In this document: positions 8,452 to 15,816 of the stretch, one piece after another
Position numbering within the stretch: position 1 is the stretch's first letter
How the letters are laid out: every line of letters starts with the position of its first letter
NCBI RefSeq assembly: GCF_900142375.1
Contig: NZ_FRAR01000004.1
Coordinates: 124,001 to 188,000, forward strand
DNA length: 64,000 nt
Direction of reading: 5' to 3'
DNA from: Desulforamulus aeronauticus DSM 10349
GTDB taxonomy: Bacteria; Bacillota; Desulfotomaculia; Desulfotomaculales; Desulfotomaculaceae
Position numbers and translations under genes: made by a program
The notes under the pieces: model-generated
Database searches by the model: none
What the model was told of the DNA's origin: nothing
What the model saw: the letters and a program-made list of their open reading frames with translations, nothing else

Positions 8452-9219
8452 TTACCGCTCACTTAGTTGAAGCATAGAGGAGTCTCCAACTGCAATTTTA
8501 GTGTTTAGCTCATACAAGTCTCCACGAAAATTAAAGATGGTATATTCAACAGGTCTTTGGTTGATAGAGTAAGTTGTGCGTCTTAATTCTAATACGGGAC
8601 CACCTTTGGAAATTTTTAAATGCTCTGCTATTTTGGGTTTAGCAATTACCGACCTGATAGTTACATGAGAATCTTTAAGTTTAACGCCAGCAGATTCTTG
8701 GATTAACCGAATTGAATTTTTTTCTGAAAACTCCTCTTTGCTCCAATGCTTTGCTATATCAAAGGGTATACATGCCTGGCAAATACCAATCACAGTTTTC
8801 TTTATATAAAACTGTCTAATATAATTTAAAATTACTTCTCCATCCGAAAGCTGCAAGATTTTTTTCTCTTCAGCATTCGGCAATACATTCTCATATTCTA
8901 GTATTTTTGCTTCAAGATTATCAAACTTACTTAATAGGGAGGGATAAAAATCTATAAAATCCACAATTGTTTGTGTTATCACTTCTTTTGTAACAAAAGT
9001 TCCTATTCCCTGTTTGCGAATAATTTTCCCCTTGGATATTAAATGGTCCATAGTTTGTCTAACCGTTATCCTACTAATACCGTAGGTTTTCATTAGTTGC
9101 TGTTCAGAAGGAATTTTTGAGCCTTGGGGATAAATACCATCATTTATGGCACCTTCAATAATCTCCGCTAATTGTATGTATAAAGGGCTTGGACTTAATT
9201 TGTCAAGTTTTTCTATCAT
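8452..9219 (-). CDS. GntR/HutC-family transcription regulator with UTRA domain
   Basis: This 255-residue protein has an N-terminal GntR winged helix (SPLYIQLAEIIEGAINDGIY, SEQQLMKTYGISRITVRQT, LISKGKIIRKQGIGTFV) and a C-terminal UTRA effector domain (about residues 95-245) with LELRRTTYSINQRPVEYTIF. The ATG follows AGGTG at a good distance. It is divergent from nothing: it sits 166 bp after the ferredoxin gene of the TRAP/AprAB-like operon in the same direction. The likely role is repression of that operon in response to the imported substrate or a derivative. Confidence 0.9.
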   Translation of the reverse strand: MIEKLDKLSPSPLYIQLAEIIEGAINDGIYPQGSKIPSEQQLMKTYGISRITVRQTMDHLISKGKIIRKQGIGTFVTKEVITQTIVDFIDFYPSLLSKFDNLEAKILEYENVLPNAEEKKILQLSDGEVILNYIRQFYIKKTVIGICQACIPFDIAKHWSKEEFSEKNSIRLIQESAGVKLKDSHVTIRSVIAKPKIAEHLKISKGGPVLELRRTTYSINQRPVEYTIFNFRGDLYELNTKIAVGDSSMLQLSER

Positions 9220-9338
9220 AAAACACCTCTTGGTATAAATTATTCTCTATTATAAACCACTAGAGTTAAATTAAGCTAATATATAGACAAAAATTTAATA
9301 ATTATTTACTATAAGTGGAACAATTTACCCAAACAGAA

Positions 9339-9366
9339 TATGGAGAGGCATTTTTACCTCTCCATA
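9339..9366 (-). terminator. Hairpin after the AprB-like ferredoxin gene
   Basis: TATGGAGAGG pairs perfectly with CCTCTCCATA over an 8-nt loop, 20 bp after the ferredoxin stop. There is no strong T-run on the minus strand, so it may stabilise the message or terminate weakly. Confidence 0.55.
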
Positions 9367-9385
9367 ATATTTCTTTATCAACCTG

Positions 9386-9580
9386 CTAGCGGATTAAAAA
9401 AGGAATTGTTACCTTGATGGCTTCGCATGGGCAATCAATTTGGCAACTACCGCAATACCAACATAGTTCATATTTAATAAAGGGTTTTCCTGCTTCATCC
9501 ATTCTAATACAATCTAACGGGCAGATATCTTCACATGTTCCACAGCCAATACATTTTTCAGCATCAACCTTTATTGACAT
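9386..9580 (-). CDS. Small 2[4Fe-4S] ferredoxin (AprB-like)
   Basis: This 64-residue protein has two complete four-cysteine motifs, CIGCGTCEDICPLDC and CWYCGSCQIDCPCEA. The ATG follows GGAGG. It lies 14 bp after the AprA-like flavoprotein and is the electron-transfer partner of it. The arrangement resembles AprB of adenylylsulfate reductase, but the protein lacks the C-terminal extension that clamps AprA (AprB is about 150 residues), so it is a minimal version. Direction of electron flow is unknown. Confidence 0.9.
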   Translation of the reverse strand: MSIKVDAEKCIGCGTCEDICPLDCIRMDEAGKPFIKYELCWYCGSCQIDCPCEAIKVTIPFLIR

Positions 9581-9594
9581 AACGCAACCTCCTT

Positions 9595-11241
9595 TTACAA
9601 GCTATCATCAACGGGTTTGAATTCTACATTTATTTCGGGATAACTATTACCAACACTTAGAACTACGTGCTTTAGCCAATTTTGATCATCCTGTTGGGGA
9701 TAGTCAGCCCGAAAATGTCTGGGACCCCATCTAGATTCTTTCCTGGCAAGAGAGGCTACTGTGCACAGCTCGGCGCAATCGATAATAAAACTAATTTCGA
9801 TAGCTCTGGATAACTCATTATAATCATTTACTCTGACTAAGCTCTTAAGATTTTCTCTAAATTCTTTCATGTGTTTCTGACATTTGTTTAATTTGTACTC
9901 ATTTTTAGGAGAAGGAATGTAATCGTTAATGACCCTTCTCACCTTATATTCCATTTTTTCTACTGAAACTTCATTTTCTTTTGTGTTCAACAGTTCCTCA
10001 ATATTCTTTTGCTCTGCTTCAACCTGACTCCAATCGATATCAAACTCATCGTTAAATAATTCTTGGGCTTCTTCAGCAGCGATTTCACCAAAGGTAAAGG
10101 CTCCAGTAAGGTGTCCCCTGGAAACGTTTGCTACATCCCCTGCAGCAAATAAACCTTTTAATGTAGATTTTGCCTTTTCATCAACCATAATACCGGTTAA
10201 ACCATGGCCACCACATAGAAATAATTCCGATGCAACTAGTTCAATATTATCTTTTCGAAGGTCCAAACCTCTGCCCTCAAAATAATTTTTCATCATGGGT
10301 CTCTCTACACTAAACCAGAGATCTTCAATGGCTTTTATTTTTTCTTCTGGCAAGTCTTTAACATTTATAAAGAGTGGCCCCCGGCCATCCTGACACTTCT
10401 GAACCATTACATCCTGATTGATGGTTCCTCCCATATCAATTTCCTGGCCTAAAGCGTCATAAAGCTTGCCACCTCTGCCAATTGCTACATAACCCGCCGG
10501 CATATTGATGTCTTTCATTAGAGCATAACTCATACAGTATTCAAAACCGGTTATCTTTGCTCCGGCACGAAAAGCCAAGGCATAGCCATCTCCAGCATTG
10601 CCGGGATAATCATACGTACCGTGCAATGCACCTGTATTAGGAATACCAAACCTCGAGGCACCCCCATTAGAAAGGAGAACAGCCTTAGCTTTGCAAACAA
10701 TTAATTCTCCTGTTCTAATGTTTAATCCGACAGCACCAGCTACTCTATCATCCTGGGTCAGAAGTCTGGTAGCCATTGTCCTGTTAAAGACGGTTACACC
10801 ATGTTCTTCAACCTTTTGGGCAAGGATAACTTTTAGATTTTGTTCAGGCATGGTCAGACAAAAGCGTCCGTTAGGGTGAACTTGCAGCCTCTCGTAATCT
10901 CCATCTTCATCTTTGGGGAAATATACCCCCCAGCTTTCTAGGCGCTTTACCATGGCATAGCTTCTGTCCGCCAGGGCATAACTAGGCTTAGCATCCAAAA
11001 TACCATGACATGCTTTTTTATTTGTTTCCACATATTCCTCTGGAGTATTTGCACCGGGAACAGCAACAATATTCATGGCATCCATACCCATCGCTATGGA
11101 TCCGCTGCGCTTGATATTCCCCTTTTCAAAAATTACGACCTTTGCTTCGGGGTTCAGCTCTTTAGCACGTATAGCGGCCATAGTCCCGGCAGTTCCTCCG
11201 CCAATGACCAAAAAATCCGCTTCTACTGTTTGATAACTCAT
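9595..11241 (-). CDS. FAD-dependent oxidoreductase, AprA/fumarate-reductase flavoprotein family
   Basis: This 548-residue flavoprotein starts with an FAD dinucleotide-binding motif (FLVIGGGTAGTMAAIRAKEL) and has the AprA-like segment KGNIKRSGSIAMGMDAMN, then the closing FAD motif TLKGLFAAGDVANVSRGHLTG. A helical C-terminal domain follows. There is no signal peptide, so it is cytoplasmic. It resembles adenylylsulfate reductase alpha but is shorter (AprA is about 620-660 residues), and the genes for sat, aprB proper and qmo are not nearby. In an operon with a TRAP-TAXI transporter, a dedicated ferredoxin and a GntR regulator, it most likely oxidises or reduces the imported organic acid. The substrate cannot be read. 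Confidence 0.85.
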   Translation of the reverse strand: MSYQTVEADFLVIGGGTAGTMAAIRAKELNPEAKVVIFEKGNIKRSGSIAMGMDAMNIVAVPGANTPEEYVETNKKACHGILDAKPSYALADRSYAMVKRLESWGVYFPKDEDGDYERLQVHPNGRFCLTMPEQNLKVILAQKVEEHGVTVFNRTMATRLLTQDDRVAGAVGLNIRTGELIVCKAKAVLLSNGGASRFGIPNTGALHGTYDYPGNAGDGYALAFRAGAKITGFEYCMSYALMKDINMPAGYVAIGRGGKLYDALGQEIDMGGTINQDVMVQKCQDGRGPLFINVKDLPEEKIKAIEDLWFSVERPMMKNYFEGRGLDLRKDNIELVASELFLCGGHGLTGIMVDEKAKSTLKGLFAAGDVANVSRGHLTGAFTFGEIAAEEAQELFNDEFDIDWSQVEAEQKNIEELLNTKENEVSVEKMEYKVRRVINDYIPSPKNEYKLNKCQKHMKEFRENLKSLVRVNDYNELSRAIEISFIIDCAELCTVASLARKESRWGPRHFRADYPQQDDQNWLKHVVLSVGNSYPEINVEFKPVDDSL

Positions 11242-11303
11242 AATTAAATCCTCCTAAGCAATGTTTAATTAACTAGCTGATATGCTTTTAACAACCACAT
11301 TAG

Positions 11304-13205
11304 CTACATTTGCGAACAACGAACGTTCTCTGACCTTACTGCCTTAATTTGTAATGCAAGTATCATTAATACTAAACCTACTCCTATAACATCAGTCATC
11401 AATTCAGGTATAATCATGCAAACTGAACCAGCAAACAGTATTACTCGTTGCCAAATGGTAAGTTCTTTAAGGATGTAGCCCTGTAGAGCAGCGGCAAATG
11501 CCATTACCCCGACAGTAGCCGTTAAAACAGCTTGTATCACTTCTAAAGGCTTTCCGTTTAATAAGAGTACAGGGTCATATACAAACAAATAGGGTAGTAT
11601 AAAGGCAACTAATCCTAAACGCATTGCCTGAAGACCCGTCTTCATAAAATCTGCCTCCGCTATACCCGCACTTGCTTGTGCTGCCAAGGCTACTGGTGGT
11701 GTGATAGCTGATATAATGCCAAAGTAGAAAACAAACAGGTGTGCTGCAATGGGGTATACCCCCATTTTTATCAGCGCAGGTGCCACAAGAATTGCTAAAA
11801 TAATATAGCAATCAGTTGTAGTCATACCCATGCCTAAAATTATTGCAACTGCCATGGTTATAAAAAGAAGAAGTAGTAAGTTCCCCTGGGATAGTGCAAT
11901 TAGTAGTGTTGACAATTTCATACCAAGTCCTGATAAAGTGAAAGCACCCACAATTATTCCTGCTGCAGCGGTGGCCATTGCAATTTCAAGACCGCTCTTA
12001 GATCCATTTTCTAATGCCTTTAAGATCTTTGGTAAGGTTAACCGGGTTTCTTTAAAACACCAGGACACTATTATGGCACTAATAATAGCCGCTAATGCTG
12101 CCTTCGCTGGGGTAGTTTGAAAATAACCTAGATATACTAGTAACACTGCCACCGGAATTAACTGAAACCAACCTTTCTTTAAAACCTCACCAAGACGTGG
12201 CAGTTCTTTCACAGGCAATCCTTTTAGGTTAGTTTTCGCCGCTTCAAGATCTATCACTACAAATAACGACAGGTAATATAAAAAGGCTGGTAAAGCCGCT
12301 GCAATAACAATTTCGATATACGGCACCTGAAGCATTTCAGCCATAATGAAAGCTGCTGCTCCCATTACCGGTGGTGTCAATTGTGCTCCAGTGGAAGCTA
12401 CGGCTTCAATGGCTCCGGCCATATATGCTCTGTATCCTGTTTTTTTCATGAGGGGTATAGTAAATATACCCACAGTGGCCACACTGGCCACTGCTGCCCC
12501 TGTCATAGTACCTAGAGCAGCACTTGAAACTACACACGCTTTAGCAGGACCCCCACGAAACCTTCCAAACAAAGCAAAGGCCAAATCTGATATGAATTTA
12601 CTTCCACCAGTTTCAATCATCACTGCTCCAAATATAGTAAACAGTATGATGAAAGAAGCGGATACCCCTAACGGTATACCAAAAATACCTTCCGTCGTCA
12701 TGTACAAGTGATAGATAATTCTACCAGGTGTAAAACCAGGATGACCTACTGCCGGGGGTAGTAAATAACCGAATAGAACATAGGCAATACATACAGAAGC
12801 TATTATTGACAATGCCCAGCCTAAAATTCGTCGGCTAGCTTCCAGGAGAAGTAAAATTGTGAGGATGCCACATATTACATCTAGTGTATTGGGGTTTCCT
12901 GCCCTATCACCCATAGTCTCGTAGGAAACACCTGCATAAATACCAACAAATACTGTCCCGAGAATCATAATGGCATTTATGAAAGTTCCTGCTCTCCCCC
13001 ACCGCTTATAGGGGTGAATCAAGAGCACTAGTACCAATGCAAAGGTAAGGTGAATGCTCCTTTGCAAAAATGCCCCAAAGGTTCCGAATGAAGCAGCATA
13101 TATATGAAAGCAAGAGAAAATTATAGCTATAACCGTGATCGCAAAGACTGCAACAGATTTTTTATTAGAATTACCTTTGGCATTACCCTCGACTGTTTTA
13201 TCCAT
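11304..13205 (-). CDS. TRAP transporter fused permease, TAXI type (DctQM fusion)
   Basis: This protein of about 633 residues combines the small (4-TM) and large (12-TM) TRAP membrane subunits, as usual for TAXI systems. It has about sixteen hydrophobic segments, with GAAVASVATVGIFTIPLMKK, STGAQLTPPVMGAAAFIMAE and ILGMGMTTTDCYIILAILV typical of the DctM part. I use the ATG at 13205 (AAGG nine bases upstream); a TTG at 13214 is in frame. It lies 28 bp after the solute-binding protein gene. Transport is driven by an ion gradient, commonly Na+, not ATP. Confidence 0.93.
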   Translation of the reverse strand: MDKTVEGNAKGNSNKKSVAVFAITVIAIIFSCFHIYAASFGTFGAFLQRSIHLTFALVLVLLIHPYKRWGRAGTFINAIMILGTVFVGIYAGVSYETMGDRAGNPNTLDVICGILTILLLLEASRRILGWALSIIASVCIAYVLFGYLLPPAVGHPGFTPGRIIYHLYMTTEGIFGIPLGVSASFIILFTIFGAVMIETGGSKFISDLAFALFGRFRGGPAKACVVSSAALGTMTGAAVASVATVGIFTIPLMKKTGYRAYMAGAIEAVASTGAQLTPPVMGAAAFIMAEMLQVPYIEIVIAAALPAFLYYLSLFVVIDLEAAKTNLKGLPVKELPRLGEVLKKGWFQLIPVAVLLVYLGYFQTTPAKAALAAIISAIIVSWCFKETRLTLPKILKALENGSKSGLEIAMATAAAGIIVGAFTLSGLGMKLSTLLIALSQGNLLLLLFITMAVAIILGMGMTTTDCYIILAILVAPALIKMGVYPIAAHLFVFYFGIISAITPPVALAAQASAGIAEADFMKTGLQAMRLGLVAFILPYLFVYDPVLLLNGKPLEVIQAVLTATVGVMAFAAALQGYILKELTIWQRVILFAGSVCMIIPELMTDVIGVGLVLMILALQIKAVRSENVRCSQM

Positions 13206-13233
13206 ACCATCCAACCTTTCATTTCAGCAGCCT

Positions 13234-14229
13234 TTATTTAAGTGCGCCTATTTCCTTAAGATATTTTTCCGCACCAGGATGAAATGGTATTTTTATGTAT
13301 TTTGCACCGTTTGTAGCAGCTTCCTTGTTCCACTCTTTTGCAGACGGGTGAACTTCAGCGATTGAATCTGTATTTTCAATGATTGTTTTGGTAATTAAAT
13401 ATACTGCTTCTGGATCAACAGATTGATTTACAATAATGATATTCGTTGAAGCTATCGCATTCACTGTTTCATTCTGGTCTTGGTAAGTTCCTTTAACCAT
13501 CTCACCCGGAGCCCAGGTCGGGTTCTTTTTAAGGATTTTCTCTAATTCTGCTTGATCAATAGGAATCAATCGAATACCTGTTGTTGTAGCTAAATCTAAT
13601 AACCCTGGAACAGGAGGACTTGCAAAGTGAAATCCTGCATCAATGCGTTTATCTTTCAATGCCTCAACAGCTTCAGATAAAGATATCCGTTCGGTCTTAA
13701 CTTCATTTTGAATACCATAGGCTTCAAAAATTTCCTTAGCCATTATCTCTGTCAGAGTGCCAGGTGCCCCAATAGAGACCCTTTTTCCTTTCAAGTCATT
13801 GATTGTCTTGATTGATGAATCCGCCCGTACAAAAATATGCTGGTACATTAATGGCCCGCTGATAACAGCCCTTAAGTCGGGATAACTCTGCTTAAATTCA
13901 CGCTGCCCAACGTGAGCGAAATAGGCACAATCCGCAGTAGTAAAACCCAACTGTGCATCACCTTGTCCCACAAAACGGTTATTCTCTGAGGTTCCACCAG
14001 TTTGTATGGAAATATCCAGCCAGGGGTTTTTCTCCTTAACTACTTTTGATATCCCCCCTGCTACACCATAGAAAGTACCCGCTGTTCCACCTGTGGCCCA
14101 GGTAAGATAGACTGGTTTTTTATCTGTTTGTCCTTGTGTATCCGATGGTCCTTTTGCCCCACAGCCCGACATCATCGCAACTACCAAAGTTATTAAAAGA
14201 ATGGACATCAATCTAAAATGTTTTTTCAT
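13234..14229 (-). CDS. TAXI-family TRAP transporter solute-binding lipoprotein
   Basis: This extracytoplasmic binding protein delivers substrate to the TRAP permease. The ATG at 14229 follows GGGGGG; the in-frame TTG at 14247 overlaps that site. A lipoprotein signal is clear: MKKHFRLMSILLITLVVAMM then SGC-GAKG. The TAXI fold signature WATGGTAGTFYGVAGGISKV and SIQTGGTSENNRFVGQGDAQ follow. It is the first gene of a four-gene operon (binding protein, permease, AprA-like, ferredoxin) controlled from the promoter at 14374-14402. Known TAXI substrates include dicarboxylates and glutamate; which is used here is unknown. Confidence 0.94.
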   Translation of the reverse strand: MKKHFRLMSILLITLVVAMMSGCGAKGPSDTQGQTDKKPVYLTWATGGTAGTFYGVAGGISKVVKEKNPWLDISIQTGGTSENNRFVGQGDAQLGFTTADCAYFAHVGQREFKQSYPDLRAVISGPLMYQHIFVRADSSIKTINDLKGKRVSIGAPGTLTEIMAKEIFEAYGIQNEVKTERISLSEAVEALKDKRIDAGFHFASPPVPGLLDLATTTGIRLIPIDQAELEKILKKNPTWAPGEMVKGTYQDQNETVNAIASTNIIIVNQSVDPEAVYLITKTIIENTDSIAEVHPSAKEWNKEAATNGAKYIKIPFHPGAEKYLKEIGALK

Positions 14230-14373
14230 ATGTTCCCCCCCTAGCAAATTTGAGAACTATTAGTAACCAATCAACCAATCAATAATTGCTCTATCCCCTC
14301 CTCACTTATAGATTGCCTCTACACTTCTAGTCCGCACAGTTGTTGCATGTGAATGTATGCACCTTCACTTATC

Positions 14374-14402
14374 ATAATACGTTATAATACGTTATATGTC
14401 AA
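14374..14402 (-). promoter_or_regulatory. Sigma-A promoter with 10-bp tandem repeat in the spacer
   Basis: On the minus strand a perfect TTGACA (14397-14402) is followed after 17 bases by TATTAT (14374-14379). The spacer and -10 box contain two exact copies of ATAATACGTT (14374-14383 and 14384-14393, plus strand). It drives the TRAP/AprAB-like operon, start about 140 bp away. The tandem repeat is a good candidate operator, perhaps for the GntR protein at 8452-9219 (inferred). Confidence 0.7.
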
Positions 14403-14454
14403 TGTGTTTATTTCTTTTTCCAAAAAATAGTCTTATTTAAGACGAGATAAATAG

Positions 14455-14494
14455 AAAACACCTCTCGCAAGATCAGCTTGGGAGAGGTGTTTTT
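14455..14494 (-). terminator. Hairpin terminator between the telA and TRAP operons
   Basis: AAAACACCTCTC pairs with GAGAGGTGTTTT around a 15-nt loop. U-rich flanks exist on both strands. It is about 210 bp after telA and upstream of the TRAP promoter, so it should stop read-through from yceG-telA. Confidence 0.7.
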
Positions 14495-14703
14495 ATAAAA
14501 TGTTTTACAAAATTAGGGGACAGCAATTGCGGACAAAACGTTGCAAGCATCATTCGCACCTTCAATATGGTATTCCTTTGGAGCTTTTTCGGGTGCTATA
14601 CACCGCAGCCGGACGCTCCGCTTCGCTTATGGAATAGCCAGTCTACCCGCTTACTTTTAGTTTCTCAACCACTGTTCTCTCTTTTTAGCCTATGGCTGAT
14701 GGC
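14495..14703. other. Non-coding spacer after telA
   Basis: I see no gene. It contains a GC-rich patch near 14600-14650 with GGAATAGCCAGTCT, nearly the same word as on the opposite strand at 8242-8255, and ends in degenerate GCCATCAGCC words touching the telA stop codon. Confidence 0.5.
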
Positions 14704-14706
14704 TTA
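14678..14706 (-). repeat. Degenerate GCCAT-word repeat at the telA stop
   Basis: Reading on the minus strand from the stop codon: TAAGCCATCAGCCATAGGCT. The same style of words begins at the stops of rpe, rlmN and the YteA gene. Confidence 0.4.
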
Positions 14707-15816
14707 GTTAAGCATTTTCTTATTTTTAAATTCTTCCTTAAAGGCCGCTAGCTTAACGCTATTGGTAATTCTCTTCTGCCGTATAGTCTCTTGAATTTGC
14801 TTGGTCTCTTCGATTCCCTTAACAATGGTTTCCCAAGATTTTTGCAATGTTTCTACACTGACAAAACTGCCGGAGGCTAATTGGGCTGTCATTTTGGATT
14901 GGAGTGCTGTGTTTTGGGCGTTTCTTAACAACAACTCATTGGTCTTTTCATCCAATGCCTGCATGGCTTTGGCTTGTACAGCCTGCCGTTTGAGCATAAT
15001 GGACTGAATTAAGCACTGCTTAAATATCGGCAAGGTAATAATGAAGGCGGAATTAATCTTGCGTATTAAGTTGTAGTTGCCATTTTGAATGGATTTAATG
15101 CTAGGCATGGTTTGAATGGCAATGTTCTCGGCCAGCTTCAGGTCATGCACACGTTGTTCCATCATTTCCAACATTCTGGCCACATTGTTTGCCTGCACCT
15201 GATCCAGTTGGTTACCGCTGGCTGCTGCCTTCTGCTGCATTTCCGGCAGAATGTTCTCGCGCACCTCTTTAATGGCCAACTCTCCAGCATAAATATACTG
15301 CTCTAACTGCTCGTAGTACTCCAGATTTTTAACAAACATTCCCTCCAGATTGTTGTTGGCCTTGTTGATTTCCACCTCATACTGCTTTAAGGTAACATAA
15401 ATCTTATCCACTTCGTCACCCATGGTGTGGTACTTCTTAAACAATGCTTCAATGGAATCCTTAGCCTTGTTAAACAGCCTGCTTAGCAAGCCTTGCTTCT
15501 TCTCTTCAAAATCCTTAATATCAAACTTGTCCATAATGGCATTAAGCTGTACCAGCATATTGCCAGAGTCCTCCACCTTGACCGTTTCCATACTGTGTAA
15601 AATTTGGTCGGAAAACCGGGCTATTTCCTCCGTTATGTTAGCACCATAGGTCATAATGGTATTGGCGTCAGCCAAATCAATTTGTGCCAAAATGTTATCA
15701 ATCGCGGGGGAATTTTGGACATTTACAGCCACTTCTTGTTTTTGTTTTTCTAAATCAAAGGGAACTACCTCAACCACTTGTTCCGTTTGCCTGTCAGCTC
15801 TGTTAATTTTCAACAA
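14704..15816 (-). CDS. Toxic anion resistance (TelA/YceH-like) protein
   Basis: This 370-residue, mostly alpha-helical and coiled-coil cytoplasmic protein matches the TelA family (KlaA/YceH), known from tellurite and general stress operons. Characteristic stretches are TIMTYGANITEEIARFSDQI, NAIMDKFDIKDFEEKKQGLL and MKRQAVQAKAMQALDEKTNE. The start is a TTG at 15816, or at 15813, which is better spaced (8 nt) from AAGGAGG. It overlaps the 3' end of the YceG-like gene by a few bases, so the two are coupled. The biochemical function of the family is not established; no TerD-like genes are nearby. Confidence 0.9.
   Translation of the reverse strand: MLKINRADRQTEQVVEVVPFDLEKQKQEVAVNVQNSPAIDNILAQIDLADANTIMTYGANITEEIARFSDQILHSMETVKVEDSGNMLVQLNAIMDKFDIKDFEEKKQGLLSRLFNKAKDSIEALFKKYHTMGDEVDKIYVTLKQYEVEINKANNNLEGMFVKNLEYYEQLEQYIYAGELAIKEVRENILPEMQQKAAASGNQLDQVQANNVARMLEMMEQRVHDLKLAENIAIQTMPSIKSIQNGNYNLIRKINSAFIITLPIFKQCLIQSIMLKRQAVQAKAMQALDEKTNELLLRNAQNTALQSKMTAQLASGSFVSVETLQKSWETIVKGIEETKQIQETIRQKRITNSVKLAAFKEEFKNKKMLN

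Noticed and set aside
9386-11241. True adenylylsulfate reductase (aprAB)
   Set aside because: Both proteins are too short, the ferredoxin lacks the AprB tail, and no sat or qmo genes are adjacent; a related complex of other function is more likely.
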